From the NCBI RefSeq assembly GCF_900215485.1, contig NZ_OCMZ01000002.1, positions 186,001 to 250,000 of the forward strand: 64,000 nucleotides of DNA, in the 5' to 3' direction. The notes under the pieces are model-generated. The model searched no databases and was not told the origin of the DNA. It saw nothing but the letters and a program-made list of their open reading frames with translations. The position numbers and the translations under genes are program-made. The stretch is from Nitrosovibrio sp. Nv4 (GTDB taxonomy: Bacteria > Pseudomonadota > Gammaproteobacteria > Burkholderiales > Nitrosomonadaceae). Positions 44,173 to 53,564 of this stretch are shown piece after piece. Each line of letters opens with the position of its first letter. The stretch's first letter is position 1.

Positions 44173-45894
44173 ATGGCAGTAGCGGCGGAGGCAGTCGCAA
44201 CCGTCCCGGGGGGCGGCATTCAGAATTTTGTACAGGGTTTTATGGCCCGGCTGTCGAGTCCGCAAAAAACGGGCCTGATGCTGGCTGTCTCGGCCATTAT
44301 TGCGCTGCTGGCGGGCGGTTGGATGTGGACTCAGGCTCCAGACTACAAAGTGTTATTCAGCAACGTGTCCGACCGTGATGGCGGAGCCATCATCGCATCC
44401 CTGCAGCAAATGAATGTGCCGCACAAGTTTGTCGATGGCGGGGGCGCGATTCTCGTGCCTGCCGATCGGGTTCATGATGTCCGGCTGAAGCTTGCCGCGC
44501 AGGGTTTACCAAAGGGTGGACTGGTGGGTTTTGAGCTGATGGAGAACCAGAAATTTGGCACCAGCCAGTTTCTTGAACAAGTCAATTTCCAGCGTGCGCT
44601 GGAAGGCGAACTTGCCCGCTCGATCCAGGCAATTGCGGCGGTCGATAGCGCGCGGGTTCATCTGGCCATGGGCAAGCAATCGGTATTCATGCGCGAACAA
44701 CAGAAGCCCAGCGCGTCGGTGCTGGTAAATCTCTACCCTGGACGCGTGCTCGATCCGCAGCAGGTAAACGCAATCATGCATCTGGTTTCGAGCAGTGTCC
44801 CGAACCTGCCTCTCAGTAATGTCACCGTAGTGGATCAGCAAGGCAATCTGTTGAGCAAAGTCGATGAATCGGATCCCGGCAGCGGCTTGAACCCCAATCA
44901 GTTGAAGTACCTGCAGGCGCTTGAGCAGAGTTATATAAGACGCATCGAAGCCATCATCGCGCCCATTGTCGGGAAGGGAAACGTTCGCGCTCAGGTTGCC
45001 GCGGATGTCGATTTTGCTCACTCCGAGCAGATGGAAGAGATCTACAAACCTAACCAGGACCCCGGCAGCTCGACGGTACGCAGTCAGCAGACCTCGGAAT
45101 CGGCCAGCAGCGGCCAGACCGAGGGCGGTGTGCCCGGTGCGCTTTCCAATCAGCCTCCGATGCCGGCAACCGCGCCAATCAATACGCCGCCACCGCCGGG
45201 CTCGCCGCTTAGCCAAACGCCAAATGTCGGCGCCACGCCGCCTGGAGCACCAGATGCACAAGCCAATACGCCCAAGCCGCCATCCAATACGCGCAAGGAT
45301 GCCACCATCAACTATGAGGTGGACAAGAGAATCCAGCACGTGCGGAAACCGGTGGGCGGCATCAAGCGATTGTCCGTTGCGGTAGTGGTTAACCATCACC
45401 AGGTAACGGATCAGAATGGAGCCGTCAGCAGCAAACCGCTGACTGAAGTTCAGAAGGTACAGATCACGGATCTGGTGAAAGAAGCCATGGGCTTCAACAG
45501 GGAACGCGGCGATACATTGAATGTGGTCAATAGCCCGTTCACGGACATGCAGCAGGATCTTCCGCCCGAGCTGCCGCTCTGGAAACAACCTGAGATGATC
45601 GATCTTGCCCAGCAGGTGGGAAAGAATTTGCTGATCGCAGCCTTGATCATGTATCTGGTGCTGGGCGTATTGCGTCCGATGCTGAAGCGCGCGAATCAAC
45701 CGCCGGCTCCGCCTCTGCTGGCCGAATCTCCCGAACAAAAGGAGGATCAGGTTGTGCAAACGGCGCCTGCTCTGAAGCAAGTGCCGCAGTTTCCCCAGTA
45801 TGAACAGAACCTGGCGCTTGCCCGGCAACTGGCCAGAGACGATCCAAAGGTGGTGGCAAACGTGGTCAAGCAGTGGGTAACCGGCAATGAATGA
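44173..45894 (+). CDS. fliF: FliF, MS-ring protein
   Basis: 573 aa. Two membrane helices, at about residues 33-52 (GLMLAVSAIIALLAGG) and 490-508 (NLLIAALIMYLVLGVL), enclose the periplasmic ring-building motifs (PDYKVLFSNVSDRDGGAIIASLQQMNVPHKF, ELARSIQAIAAVDSARVHLAMGKQSVF) and a Pro/Gly/Asn-rich loop (about 300-375). The cytoplasmic tail ends LARQLARDDPKVVANVVKQWV, the FliG-binding segment. CGGAGAC precedes the ATG. Overlaps fliG by eight bases. Confidence 0.97.
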   Translation: MAVAAEAVATVPGGGIQNFVQGFMARLSSPQKTGLMLAVSAIIALLAGGWMWTQAPDYKVLFSNVSDRDGGAIIASLQQMNVPHKFVDGGGAILVPADRVHDVRLKLAAQGLPKGGLVGFELMENQKFGTSQFLEQVNFQRALEGELARSIQAIAAVDSARVHLAMGKQSVFMREQQKPSASVLVNLYPGRVLDPQQVNAIMHLVSSSVPNLPLSNVTVVDQQGNLLSKVDESDPGSGLNPNQLKYLQALEQSYIRRIEAIIAPIVGKGNVRAQVAADVDFAHSEQMEEIYKPNQDPGSSTVRSQQTSESASSGQTEGGVPGALSNQPPMPATAPINTPPPPGSPLSQTPNVGATPPGAPDAQANTPKPPSNTRKDATINYEVDKRIQHVRKPVGGIKRLSVAVVVNHHQVTDQNGAVSSKPLTEVQKVQITDLVKEAMGFNRERGDTLNVVNSPFTDMQQDLPPELPLWKQPEMIDLAQQVGKNLLIAALIMYLVLGVLRPMLKRANQPPAPPLLAESPEQKEDQVVQTAPALKQVPQFPQYEQNLALARQLARDDPKVVANVVKQWVTGNE

Positions 45895-46885
45895 GGAAGG
45901 CGTCAACAAGGGTGCGATTCTGCTTCTGTCGCTAGGTGAGGATGAGGCGGTGAAGGTACTCAAGCATCTCAATCCTCTTGAGGTGCAGAAACTGGGTATG
46001 GCGATGGCAAAACTGAAGAATGTGAGTCAGGAGCAGATCGACGTTGTACTCAGCGATTTCTGTAGTCGTGCCACAGGAGAAACCCTTTTACTGGATATCG
46101 ATTCGGAGAGCTACGCCCGCACGGTGCTGCAAAGGGCTTTGGGCGAGGATAAGTCCACCGATATTATCAGCCGTATTCTCGAAGGCAGCGATACCAGTGG
46201 TATAGAAGGTCTCAAATGGATTGATTCGCAGTCGGTGGCGGAGCTGATCAAAGGCGAGCATCCGCAAATCATCGCCACCATTCTGGTTCATCTGGACCGT
46301 AATCAGGCAAGCGATATTCTGGGTCAACTTACTGAGCAACTGCGCAACGACGTGCTGCTGCGTATCGCCACGCTTGAAGGCATTCAGCCCTACGCATTGC
46401 GCGAACTCAACGAGGTGCTGACCGACCTGCTGTCTGGCAGCGAGAATATCAACAAGAGCCCGGTAGGCGGAATTCGCACGGCGGCCGAAATTATCAACTT
46501 CATGGGTAGCGCGGCCGAGGCCTCCGTGCTCGGCAATTTACGCGAGTTTGATGACGATCTCGCACAGAAAATAATGGACCAGATGATCGTCTTCGAGAAC
46601 CTGATGGACATCGATGATCGCGGTATCCAACTCATACTGCGCGAAGTCGAGTCCGCGTCTCTGGTCATTGCACTGAAAGGCGCCGCGGAGGAATTGCGCG
46701 AAAAAATATTCCGAAACATGTCCAACAGGGCCTCCGAAATGCTGCGGGAAGACCTGGAAGTCATGGGCCCGGTTAGGGTAAGCGAGGTCGAGACGCATCA
46801 GAAGCAGATATTGCAAGTTGTGCGACGGCTCGTCGACGAGGGCCGGATCGCATTTGGCAGCAAGAATGAAGAGAGTTACGTTTAA
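45887..46885 (+). CDS. fliG: FliG, motor switch protein
   Basis: 332 aa. All three domains are present: GAILLLSLGEDEAVKVLKHLNPLEVQKLG, the middle EHPQIIATILVHLDRNQASDIL, and the C-terminal torque helix with MFVFENLMDIDDRGIQLILREVES-type sequence (IVFENLMDIDDRGIQ). FliG converts stator force to rotation and binds FliM. Eight-base overlap with fliF. Confidence 0.97.
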   Translation: MNEEGVNKGAILLLSLGEDEAVKVLKHLNPLEVQKLGMAMAKLKNVSQEQIDVVLSDFCSRATGETLLLDIDSESYARTVLQRALGEDKSTDIISRILEGSDTSGIEGLKWIDSQSVAELIKGEHPQIIATILVHLDRNQASDILGQLTEQLRNDVLLRIATLEGIQPYALRELNEVLTDLLSGSENINKSPVGGIRTAAEIINFMGSAAEASVLGNLREFDDDLAQKIMDQMIVFENLMDIDDRGIQLILREVESASLVIALKGAAEELREKIFRNMSNRASEMLREDLEVMGPVRVSEVETHQKQILQVVRRLVDEGRIAFGSKNEESYV

Positions 46886-46973
46886 CAGGGCTGCTTTCCC
46901 GATTTGGCAGCGACCGGATTGGTAGTAGCCAAGTAGCTCGCAGAACAATCTAGAAAGGAAAGGACGAGCATCT

Positions 46974-47660
46974 ATGCCCAGCCGGATTATTCCGAAAGAA
47001 CGCCTCTTCAATTATCAGCGCTGGGAGATGGATGCCTTCGAGTCAGCCGTCCGGGCAATACCCGAGTCTTGTGACGAGAAGCAGGATGACCCGGGAGAGT
47101 CAAGCGTCCCGGTATTTCTACCTACCGTCGAACAAATCGAACAGATTCATCAACAAGCGCAGCAGGAAGGGCATGCCGCAGGGTACGACGCTGGTTTCAA
47201 GGCGGGTCATGCGGTTGGCCGTCAGGCAGGCGACGAGCAGGCGGCTGCGGACGCCATCAAATTGCAAGGATTGCTCCAGAGTTTACAGCGGGAATTGGCC
47301 GGTGCCGATCAGGCTATCGCCGGCGATCTGCTCACTCTTGCTCTCTGCCTTGCAAAGCAAATGATGCGCGAGGCCTTGAAGGTGAAGCCGGAACTTATTC
47401 TTGCTGTAGTGCGGGAGTGCCTCCAGCATGACGCTGCGCTCAGCCAACCGGCGCAGTTATTTTTGCATCCGGATGACGCTGCCCTGGTGCGCGAACATTT
47501 GAATCACGAACTCAATGACTGCGCGGTTTATGTTGATACCAACATGGAGCGCGGGAATTGCCGGATCAAGATGGGCAACAGTCACATCGATGCCACCCTT
47601 GCAACCCGCTGGCAGCGTATTGCACAGGCACTGGGACAGAATAGCAATTGGCTGGAGTAA
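46974..47660 (+). CDS. fliH: FliH, regulator of the export ATPase
   Basis: 228 aa. After a variable N-terminus, VEQIEQIHQQAQQEGHAAGYDAGFKAGHAVGRQAGDEQAA is the GxxxG-type helix of FliH, and the C-terminal domain LALCLAKQMMREALKVKPELILAVVRECLQ...LFLHPDDAALVREHL binds FliI. It holds FliI at the export gate. AAGGAAAGGA lies upstream. Its stop TAA forms the left edge of the inserted element that separates it from fliI. Confidence 0.94.
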   Translation: MPSRIIPKERLFNYQRWEMDAFESAVRAIPESCDEKQDDPGESSVPVFLPTVEQIEQIHQQAQQEGHAAGYDAGFKAGHAVGRQAGDEQAAADAIKLQGLLQSLQRELAGADQAIAGDLLTLALCLAKQMMREALKVKPELILAVVRECLQHDAALSQPAQLFLHPDDAALVREHLNHELNDCAVYVDTNMERGNCRIKMGNSHIDATLATRWQRIAQALGQNSNWLE

Positions 47661-47899
47661 TCCTAAATCCGGCAGTTGACCGCTCATTTTCCAGTTTAGG
47701 ATTATGATCCACAAAGACTTTTTGTATCACTTGACCTTCATCTTTTGGGTGAGTCCGCTACGGGGCGGATTGAACGGTTTTTATGGTACATGGCTGCGTT
47801 GCAACTCCTTGGAATGGAATGACCATTCCGCGTCATTGCGCCTTGCCCTGCACCGCAAGAACCGCACACTCCACCCCGTCCAACTACCGGATTTAGGAT
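47660..47899. mobile_element. MITE-like element between fliH and fliI
   Basis: A 240-base segment bounded by inverted repeats: ATCCTAAATCCGGCAGTTG (47660-47678) and CAACTACCGGATTTAGGAT (47881-47899), 18 of 19 paired. Inside are a subterminal copy TTTAGGATTA (47695-47704) and a central hairpin GGAATGG-AATGA-CCATTCC (47811-47829). It has no real gene and interrupts an otherwise tight operon; the neighbours overlap or nearly touch. The right end provides the AGGA in front of fliI. I see no clear target-site duplication beyond A/T bases. Confidence 0.6.
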
Positions 47900-47900
47900 A

Positions 47901-49340
47901 ATGAAAGTTTCCTCTCACGCAGACCAGTGGCGCAGCTTCCTCAAGGGATGCGGTGATCTGGCTGTCAGTTCCCAACCTTTCGAGGTTTCGGGCAGCCTTA
48001 CTCGCGTTACCGGACTGGTAATGGAAGCAGTCGGGCTCAAGCTTGCAGTGGGAAGCGGCTGCACCGTGCTCATGCCGAACGGCAACCGGTTGGAAGCCGA
48101 GGTGGTGGGTTTCCACGGCGACCGGCTTTACCTGATGCCCACCAACGACATATCCGGCCTTACGCCCGGTGCAAAGGTAATCCCCTGGGGCAACACCGGG
48201 GCATTGCCGATACTCGGCAACGCTGGCCAGCCACGACGACGCGCATCGGACCGGCTCAGGCGCTTCCCGGTGGGGGAGGGTCTGCTGGGGCGAGTGCTGG
48301 ATGGGACCGGACGTCCGCTGGATGGTCTTGGGCCGCTGGAGGCGGGGCATGGCGCGCCACTCGTCAATAAGCCGCTTAATCCGCTCGATCGGGAACCGAT
48401 CAATCAGATACTCGATGTTGGGGTGCGGGCCATCAATGCCCTGCTCACCGTGGGACGCGGCCAACGCATGGGCCTGTTCGCCGGCTCCGGAGTAGGGAAG
48501 AGCGTGCTGCTTGGCATGATGGCGCGCTACACCAGCGCTGATGTAATTGTAGTCGGGCTGATCGGTGAGCGAGGACGCGAGGTAAAGGAATTTATCGAAC
48601 AGATCCTCGGTCCGGAAGGACTGGCCCGTTCAGTAGTGGTCGCTGCCCCGGCCGACACATGGCCACTGATGCGATTGCAGGGCGCCTCCTATGCCACGTC
48701 CATCGCCGAGTATTTCCGCGACCAGGGGAAGAATGTTCTGCTGATAATGGATTCCCTTACCCGCTACGCCATGGCCCAGCGGGAGATTGCACTGGCAATC
48801 GGTGAGCCGCCTGCTACCAAGGGTTACCCGCCTTCCGTATTCGCCAGATTGCCGCAATTGGTGGAACGCGCCGGAAACGGCGCCAAGGGCGGTGGTTCGA
48901 TAACGGCGTTTTACACGGTGCTGACAGAGGGGGACGATCAGCAGGACCCAATCGCGGATGCGGCCCGCGCTATTCTCGATGGGCACGTTGTGCTGTCGCG
49001 GCAGCTTGCGGAAGCGGGCCATTATCCCGCCATTGATATCGAAGCTTCAATCAGCCGCGCTATGACCAGCCTGATCCAGCCGGAATATTTCGAACAGGTG
49101 CGCGGGTTCAAGCAGCTCTACTCGCGTTACCAGCGCTCGCGCGACCTGATCAGCGTGGGAGCCTATTTGCCCGGTAGCGATAAGCTGCTGGATCGCGCCA
49201 TAGCGCTGTACCCCCAACTGGAGGCATTTCTCCAGCAGGGCATGTTCGAGTGCGCGGGTTACGCAGACAGCGCCACCCGATTAGGCACGCTGCTCGGCCC
49301 GCAAGCCCAGTCGGTCCAGCCCAGCCTGACCGAACCCTAA
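47901..49340 (+). CDS. fliI: FliI, flagellar export ATPase
   Basis: 479 aa. Walker [16 protein letters not shown] at about residue 195, [14 protein letters not shown], Walker [18 protein letters not shown], then [23 protein letters not shown]; the whole beta-subunit-like F1 ATPase fold. It forms a hexamer under the export gate, with FliH and FliJ. The start codon lies two bases past the inserted element, whose end supplies the ribosome binding site. Confidence 0.97.
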   Translation: MKVSSHADQWRSFLKGCGDLAVSSQPFEVSGSLTRVTGLVMEAVGLKLAVGSGCTVLMPNGNRLEAEVVGFHGDRLYLMPTNDISGLTPGAKVIPWGNTGALPILGNAGQPRRRASDRLRRFPVGEGLLGRVLDGTGRPLDGLGPLEAGHGAPLVNKPLNPLDREPINQILDVGVRAINALLTVGRGQRMGLFAGSGVGKSVLLGMMARYTSADVIVVGLIGERGREVKEFIEQILGPEGLARSVVVAAPADTWPLMRLQGASYATSIAEYFRDQGKNVLLIMDSLTRYAMAQREIALAIGEPPATKGYPPSVFARLPQLVERAGNGAKGGGSITAFYTVLTEGDDQQDPIADAARAILDGHVVLSRQLAEAGHYPAIDIEASISRAMTSLIQPEYFEQVRGFKQLYSRYQRSRDLISVGAYLPGSDKLLDRAIALYPQLEAFLQQGMFECAGYADSATRLGTLLGPQAQSVQPSLTEP

Positions 49341-49357
49341 CTGGATACTATCGAAAA

Positions 49358-49807
49358 ATGTCTAAATCTTCTGCTTTGACGACGCTGCTCGAACTGGCGC
49401 AAACGCGCACAGACGACGCAGCAAAACGCCTGGGAGCGCTGCAAACACAAGGTGTACACATGGAAGCCAAGCTCCAATTACTGCTGCAATACCGGGATGA
49501 CTACTGTGCCCGCTTCCAGGCATTGATGCAACAAGGGTTAACCGCTTCCGACTGGCGCAACTACCAGGAATTTCTCGATAAGCTTGACGACGCCATCACT
49601 CAGCAGCGCGAGGCTCTGGCTTCGGCGCACCAGCGCGTTGCGGCGGGCAGGGCAGCGTGGCAGTCGGCCAAACGTACTTTCAACTCCTATGACACACTGG
49701 CACAGCGCGACATGCGGGCGGAATTGCTGCGTACCGTAAAGCGTGAACAGCAGGAAACTGACGAGTATGCAGGCAACACCACGGCACGTCAGAAAATGTC
49801 GCGCTAG
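49358..49807 (+). CDS. fliJ: FliJ, export apparatus stalk protein
   Basis: 149 aa from the ATG at 49358; the open frame begins earlier inside fliI but the upstream residues are not FliJ-like. Nearly all coiled coil (TTLLELAQTRTDDAAKRLGALQTQG, LDDAITQQREALASAHQRVAAGRAAWQSAKRTFNSYDTLAQRD), the F1-gamma-like helical hairpin that sits in the FliI ring. Position after fliI supports the call, as the family is poorly conserved. Confidence 0.9.
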   Translation: MSKSSALTTLLELAQTRTDDAAKRLGALQTQGVHMEAKLQLLLQYRDDYCARFQALMQQGLTASDWRNYQEFLDKLDDAITQQREALASAHQRVAAGRAAWQSAKRTFNSYDTLAQRDMRAELLRTVKREQQETDEYAGNTTARQKMSR

Positions 49808-49848
49808 GCGTTTCCCTTCCAATCGCATTTACTATTGAGAACAAAACT

Positions 49849-51273
49849 ATGCTGACCTCGCCCATGCTGCCCAATTCGACTTCATCCCCAGTGTCTCAAA
49901 TCAAAAGCTCCGGTCCAGCTTCGGATGCTGCCGATGCCGGAGGAGCCGGGCAAGCAGGCTTCAGCGAGGTACTTGAGCACGAAATGAACGGAAAAGGCGA
50001 TGTGCCCGGTGTCGGATCATCCGGTGGGAACGCTGCGCAAACCAATACTTCGGATGACACAGCCATGCGAACTGAGCAGATGGCGGACCGAAACGCGGAA
50101 ATACAGAAGGACGGCAAGGATGCAGAGACCCCTATGGCTGTGGCCACTATATTGCCGCCCTCCATCGCCCTCGCAAATGTGCTGTCAGAACGAGAACGGG
50201 TGGCCGGCTATTCGCCCAAAGCCTCGACCGGTAATCACGTTGATGCCTCAGGCCATGCGTTGACCGATGCTTCGGTCAATCTCACGCCAGAAGTTCCACA
50301 GGCCGAGCTGGCCGCGATTGTGGCGCAGCAAGGGGGTGCTCCAGCCTTGCAGCCCGGTTTGGTCGCCACTCGCCCTGCCGAAGCCGGAACCGGTGCGGAA
50401 TCATCCACGGCCGGAGTGCGCGGGATCGCTCCCGGAACCGCTCAATTATCCGCCTCTGTGCTGGCTGAAATATCGACCGAAACATCAGTGGATGTATTGG
50501 CAACCGAGATGGCGATCAACGCGACCGGGATGGTAACCACGGCGAGACAGGTTGAGGCTGCGCGCGCGGTTATTGGAGATGGCGCGCCGATCAGGATGGA
50601 ACCGGCTGCAGCGCAGGGCGCTTCACCACGCTTGCAATCAAGCTTGCCGGAATTCAGCCTGAGGGAAATCAAGCTGACAACGGAAGGTGAAAAATCAGCG
50701 CAATTCCTCGCGGATACGCCCCACCAAAGCTTGCCTCCCGCACAGGTGGAAGCAATGATGACGGCCATCGCGGCTGAGCGCGGCCCCGCATCTGCAATCT
50801 CAACCGTTGCGGCAGATGCACCTGCCCATGCCGCTGCCGTGCCAGGACTGGAACCACGCCTGGGGGCGCCGGGCTGGGATAGCGCTTTGGGTCAGAAAGT
50901 ACTCTGGATGGTGTCTCAGCAACAACAGATTGCGGAATTGAATCTCAACCCTCCCGGTCTTGGACCCTTGCAAGTCGTTTTATCCGTTGCCGGAGATCAG
51001 GCCAGCGCAACGTTTGTTTCGCAACAACCCGATGTGCGGCAAGCGCTGGAAGCCGCCCTGCCTCGGCTTAAGGAAATGATGGCGGACAGCGGAATCAATC
51101 TGGGCAGCACGACCGTTAGCTCCGAATCTCCGCAACAGCAGAGAGAATTCGACAGGCAAGGCCGGCCTGGCGCACGTTATGATGGTGTCGGCTTGGGAAC
51201 CGCGCAGAGGAACGATATGGGCGCCGGTCATATCCGTTCTGCCGGAAACAGTCTGGTGGATACATTCGCGTAG
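49849..51273 (+). CDS. fliK: FliK, hook-length control protein
   Basis: 474 aa. Long disordered Ala/Thr/Glu-rich N-terminal ruler region and a conserved C-terminal Flg_hook domain: WMVSQQQQIAELNLNPPGLGPLQVVLSV, SATFVSQQPDVRQALEAALPRLKEMMADSGINLG. It measures hook length and signals FlhB to switch substrates. It ends with an IRSAGNSLVDTFA tail as in many FliK. A second FliK-like protein is at 42204. Confidence 0.93.
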   Translation: MLTSPMLPNSTSSPVSQIKSSGPASDAADAGGAGQAGFSEVLEHEMNGKGDVPGVGSSGGNAAQTNTSDDTAMRTEQMADRNAEIQKDGKDAETPMAVATILPPSIALANVLSERERVAGYSPKASTGNHVDASGHALTDASVNLTPEVPQAELAAIVAQQGGAPALQPGLVATRPAEAGTGAESSTAGVRGIAPGTAQLSASVLAEISTETSVDVLATEMAINATGMVTTARQVEAARAVIGDGAPIRMEPAAAQGASPRLQSSLPEFSLREIKLTTEGEKSAQFLADTPHQSLPPAQVEAMMTAIAAERGPASAISTVAADAPAHAAAVPGLEPRLGAPGWDSALGQKVLWMVSQQQQIAELNLNPPGLGPLQVVLSVAGDQASATFVSQQPDVRQALEAALPRLKEMMADSGINLGSTTVSSESPQQQREFDRQGRPGARYDGVGLGTAQRNDMGAGHIRSAGNSLVDTFA

Positions 51274-51296
51274 CGTTAGATGGAGCGGACAGACTG

Positions 51297-51339
51297 CTGG
51301 CCAGAGTTGAAAATACTTGCGATTTTCAGGCCGGGCCAG
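51297..51339. repeat. Compound hairpin after fliK
   Basis: Inner perfect stem TGAAAAT (51308-51314) / ATTTTCA (51322-51328) with a 7-base loop, outer CTGGCC (51297-51302) / GGCCAG (51334-51339). No T run. It lies in the 269-base gap between fliK and fliL, where I see no supportable gene, and may end or stabilise the fliK message. Confidence 0.5.
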
Positions 51340-51542
51340 ATAAGCGTCAGACAGCACATGGCCTCCCGGTTTTTATTTATCTTCCCGCTGTATTTGATCT
51401 TTTTCATCTTTTTCCCCGGTCTTCTGGCGGAGACCGTCTCGCACCAAATTCCGAGTTGGCACTTTTTTCTCCCTCTGTTCCCCGCGTTGTCGCGCTGCTA
51501 TCGGCGTGATAATGATATTCATAATTTGCAACAGGATGAAAC

Positions 51543-52052
51543 ATGGCAACCAAGCTAAACAAGCTAAACAAGCAGGACAGGGATTATAGAGAACAAGCAA
51601 TCAGGCCGGAACAAAAAACCGGAAGAAGCAACCTGATTCTTGTGATTGTTTCCGCGGCGCTGCTGCTCGGCGCCGGAGCCGGAGGCGCGGCGTGGTATTT
51701 CAGCCAGGTTCGGGACGAGGCGGCCCTCACGCACAAACCACCTGTTTTCCTCAGCCTCGATACATTTACCGTCAATCTCCAGGCTGAGCACAACGAGCAG
51801 CATCTGCAGACCAGTCTGACCTTGAAGGTTGAGGATATCAGGACAGTCGATTTGATCAAGCTGCACATGCCTGAAGTGCGCAACCGCATCTTGCTGCTTC
51901 TTTCCGGTAAAGAGGCCTCACAGATTACTGCCATTGACGGCAAGAAGAAGCTTGCCGCCGAATTGCTGGCGGAGATCAATCAGCCCTTCAATGAAGGAGG
52001 CGCCGGGCACGCCGTTGAAAGCGTGCTTTTTACTTCTTTCGTCATCCAATAA
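51543..52052 (+). CDS. fliL: FliL, stator-associated basal body protein
   Basis: 169 aa. One membrane helix at about residues 27-49 (NLILVIVSAALLLGAGAGGAAWYF), then the periplasmic domain VFLSLDTFTVNLQAEHNEQHLQTSLTLKV and MPEVRNRILLLLSGKEASQI, typical of FliL. It surrounds the stator units and supports torque. CAGGATG precedes the ATG. First gene of the fliLMNOPQR run. The tandem start ATGGCAACCAAGCTAAAC repeats CTAAACAAG. Confidence 0.94.
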   Translation: MATKLNKLNKQDRDYREQAIRPEQKTGRSNLILVIVSAALLLGAGAGGAAWYFSQVRDEAALTHKPPVFLSLDTFTVNLQAEHNEQHLQTSLTLKVEDIRTVDLIKLHMPEVRNRILLLLSGKEASQITAIDGKKKLAAELLAEINQPFNEGGAGHAVESVLFTSFVIQ

Positions 52053-52058
52053 GCCCCC

Positions 52059-53036
52059 ATGAGCAATGACTTTCTCTCCCGGGAAGAGGTGGATGCACTG
52101 CTTAAAGGAGTAACAGGTGGTGCGGAAGTGGCTCAGCAAAACAACGCATCGTCGGGCTTCCGTCCCTATAACCTGGCAACGCAGGAGCGTATTGTGCGTG
52201 GGCGTATGCCCACGCTTGAAATCATCAATGAGCGGTTTGCACGTCTGTTACGGCTTAGCTTGTTCAATTTCATGCGACGGAGCGCAAACGTCACCGCGGG
52301 ACCGGTAAGGGTAATCAAATTCAGTGAATTTGTGCGGACCCTGGTGGTTCCGAGCAATCTGAACCTTGTGCACGTCAAGCCGTTACGCGGCACCTCGCTG
52401 TTCGTGTTCGATCCTACGCTGGTGTTCCTGGTAGTTGACAATCTATTTGGAGGTGACGGCCGTTTTCTCCCCAAGAAGGAAGGCCGGGATTTTACCCAGA
52501 CCGAGCAGCGTATCATTCAGCGCCTGCTTAATCTGGTGTTCGACAGCTATGGAAAGTCCTGGCAACCGGTATATCCCATCGAATTTGAATACGTTCGGGC
52601 GGAGACAAATACCCAGTTCGCCAACGTAGCAACACCCAATGAAGTGGTCGTGGCCACCACGTTCGAGGTCAATTTCGGAGCGGTCGTCGGAGAGATGCAC
52701 ATTTGCGTCCCATACTCCATTCTTGAGCCGATCCGCGATCTGCTTTCCAGCAGCATGCAGGGTGAGGCGCTGGAGGTGGATAAACGATGGGTTGGCCGCT
52801 TGTCAAAACAAGTGCAGTCGGCTGAGGTAACCATGTTGGTAAATCTCGCGCACGTCCAGGTCACCCTCGATCAGATACTCAACATGCAGATAGGTGATGT
52901 CATCCCGCTGGACCTTCCCGATTTTGTCACCGCCAGCGTGGATGGCGTACCGGTAATGGAATGCCGTTATGGCATATCCAACGGCCAGTATGCGTTGCGC
53001 ATGGAAAAAATGCTTGGCTCCGCGAGTAACGAATGA
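52059..53036 (+). CDS. fliM: FliM, motor switch protein
   Basis: 325 aa. The N-terminal CheY-binding segment FLSREEVDALLKGV, the middle domain with NLFGGDGRF (the GGxG motif that touches FliG), and the C-terminal SpoA domain (QIGDVIPLDLPDFVTASVDGVPV). It forms the C ring and switches rotation on binding phospho-CheY; the intact N-terminal segment implies chemotaxis genes elsewhere in the genome. Overlaps fliN by four bases. Confidence 0.97.
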   Translation: MSNDFLSREEVDALLKGVTGGAEVAQQNNASSGFRPYNLATQERIVRGRMPTLEIINERFARLLRLSLFNFMRRSANVTAGPVRVIKFSEFVRTLVVPSNLNLVHVKPLRGTSLFVFDPTLVFLVVDNLFGGDGRFLPKKEGRDFTQTEQRIIQRLLNLVFDSYGKSWQPVYPIEFEYVRAETNTQFANVATPNEVVVATTFEVNFGAVVGEMHICVPYSILEPIRDLLSSSMQGEALEVDKRWVGRLSKQVQSAEVTMLVNLAHVQVTLDQILNMQIGDVIPLDLPDFVTASVDGVPVMECRYGISNGQYALRMEKMLGSASNE

Positions 53037-53488
53037 GCTCAGCCGAACGCCGCAACCTGTCCAAGCGACCTTTTACGAATAAACCCGAGGAGATGAACGT
53101 GTCCGCAACACAAGCCAATTCCGCACCTTTAACGACCGAGCGGGAAGATATCGCAACTGCTGCCGCCGATGGCGAACCAGCTCCGATTTTCGAGCAATTC
53201 ACCAGCACGCAAAAGGTGCAGATTCACAATGACATAGACTTGATCATGGATATACCTGTCCAGCTCACCGTGCAACTGGGGCGGACCAAGATCGCCATCA
53301 AGAACCTGCTCCAGCTGGCGCAAGGTTCTGTGGTGGAACTGGACGGTCTGGCTGGGGAACCGATGGATGTTCTGGTCAACGGCTATCTGATTGCCCAGGG
53401 CGAGGTCGTCGTGGTCAACGAAAAATTCGGTATACGTCTTACCGACATCATTACACCGAGCGAGCGGATCCGTAAATTAAACCGCTAA
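53033..53488 (+). CDS. fliN: FliN, motor switch protein
   Basis: 151 aa. A variable 65-residue N-terminus, then the SpoA domain DLIMDIPVQLTVQLGRTKIAIKNLLQLAQGSVVELDGLAGEPMDVLVNGYLIAQGEVVVVNEKFGIRLTDI, fully conserved. C-ring base, also docks FliH. The ATG overlaps the fliM stop (ATGA); an internal ATG at 53093 would shorten it by 20 residues. Confidence 0.96.
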   Translation: MSSAERRNLSKRPFTNKPEEMNVSATQANSAPLTTEREDIATAAADGEPAPIFEQFTSTQKVQIHNDIDLIMDIPVQLTVQLGRTKIAIKNLLQLAQGSVVELDGLAGEPMDVLVNGYLIAQGEVVVVNEKFGIRLTDIITPSERIRKLNR

Positions 53489-53564
53489 ATCCTGAAAGCC
53501 TAAATCCTGGTAAGAAATAGATGAGTACTGACCGAATTTGCAGGGTTGTCACGCATAGAAATCC

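Noticed and set aside
51280-51558. 92-codon frame between fliK and fliL with a hydrophobic stretch
   Set aside because: No ribosome site, unusual composition from T-rich DNA, runs into the fliL start.
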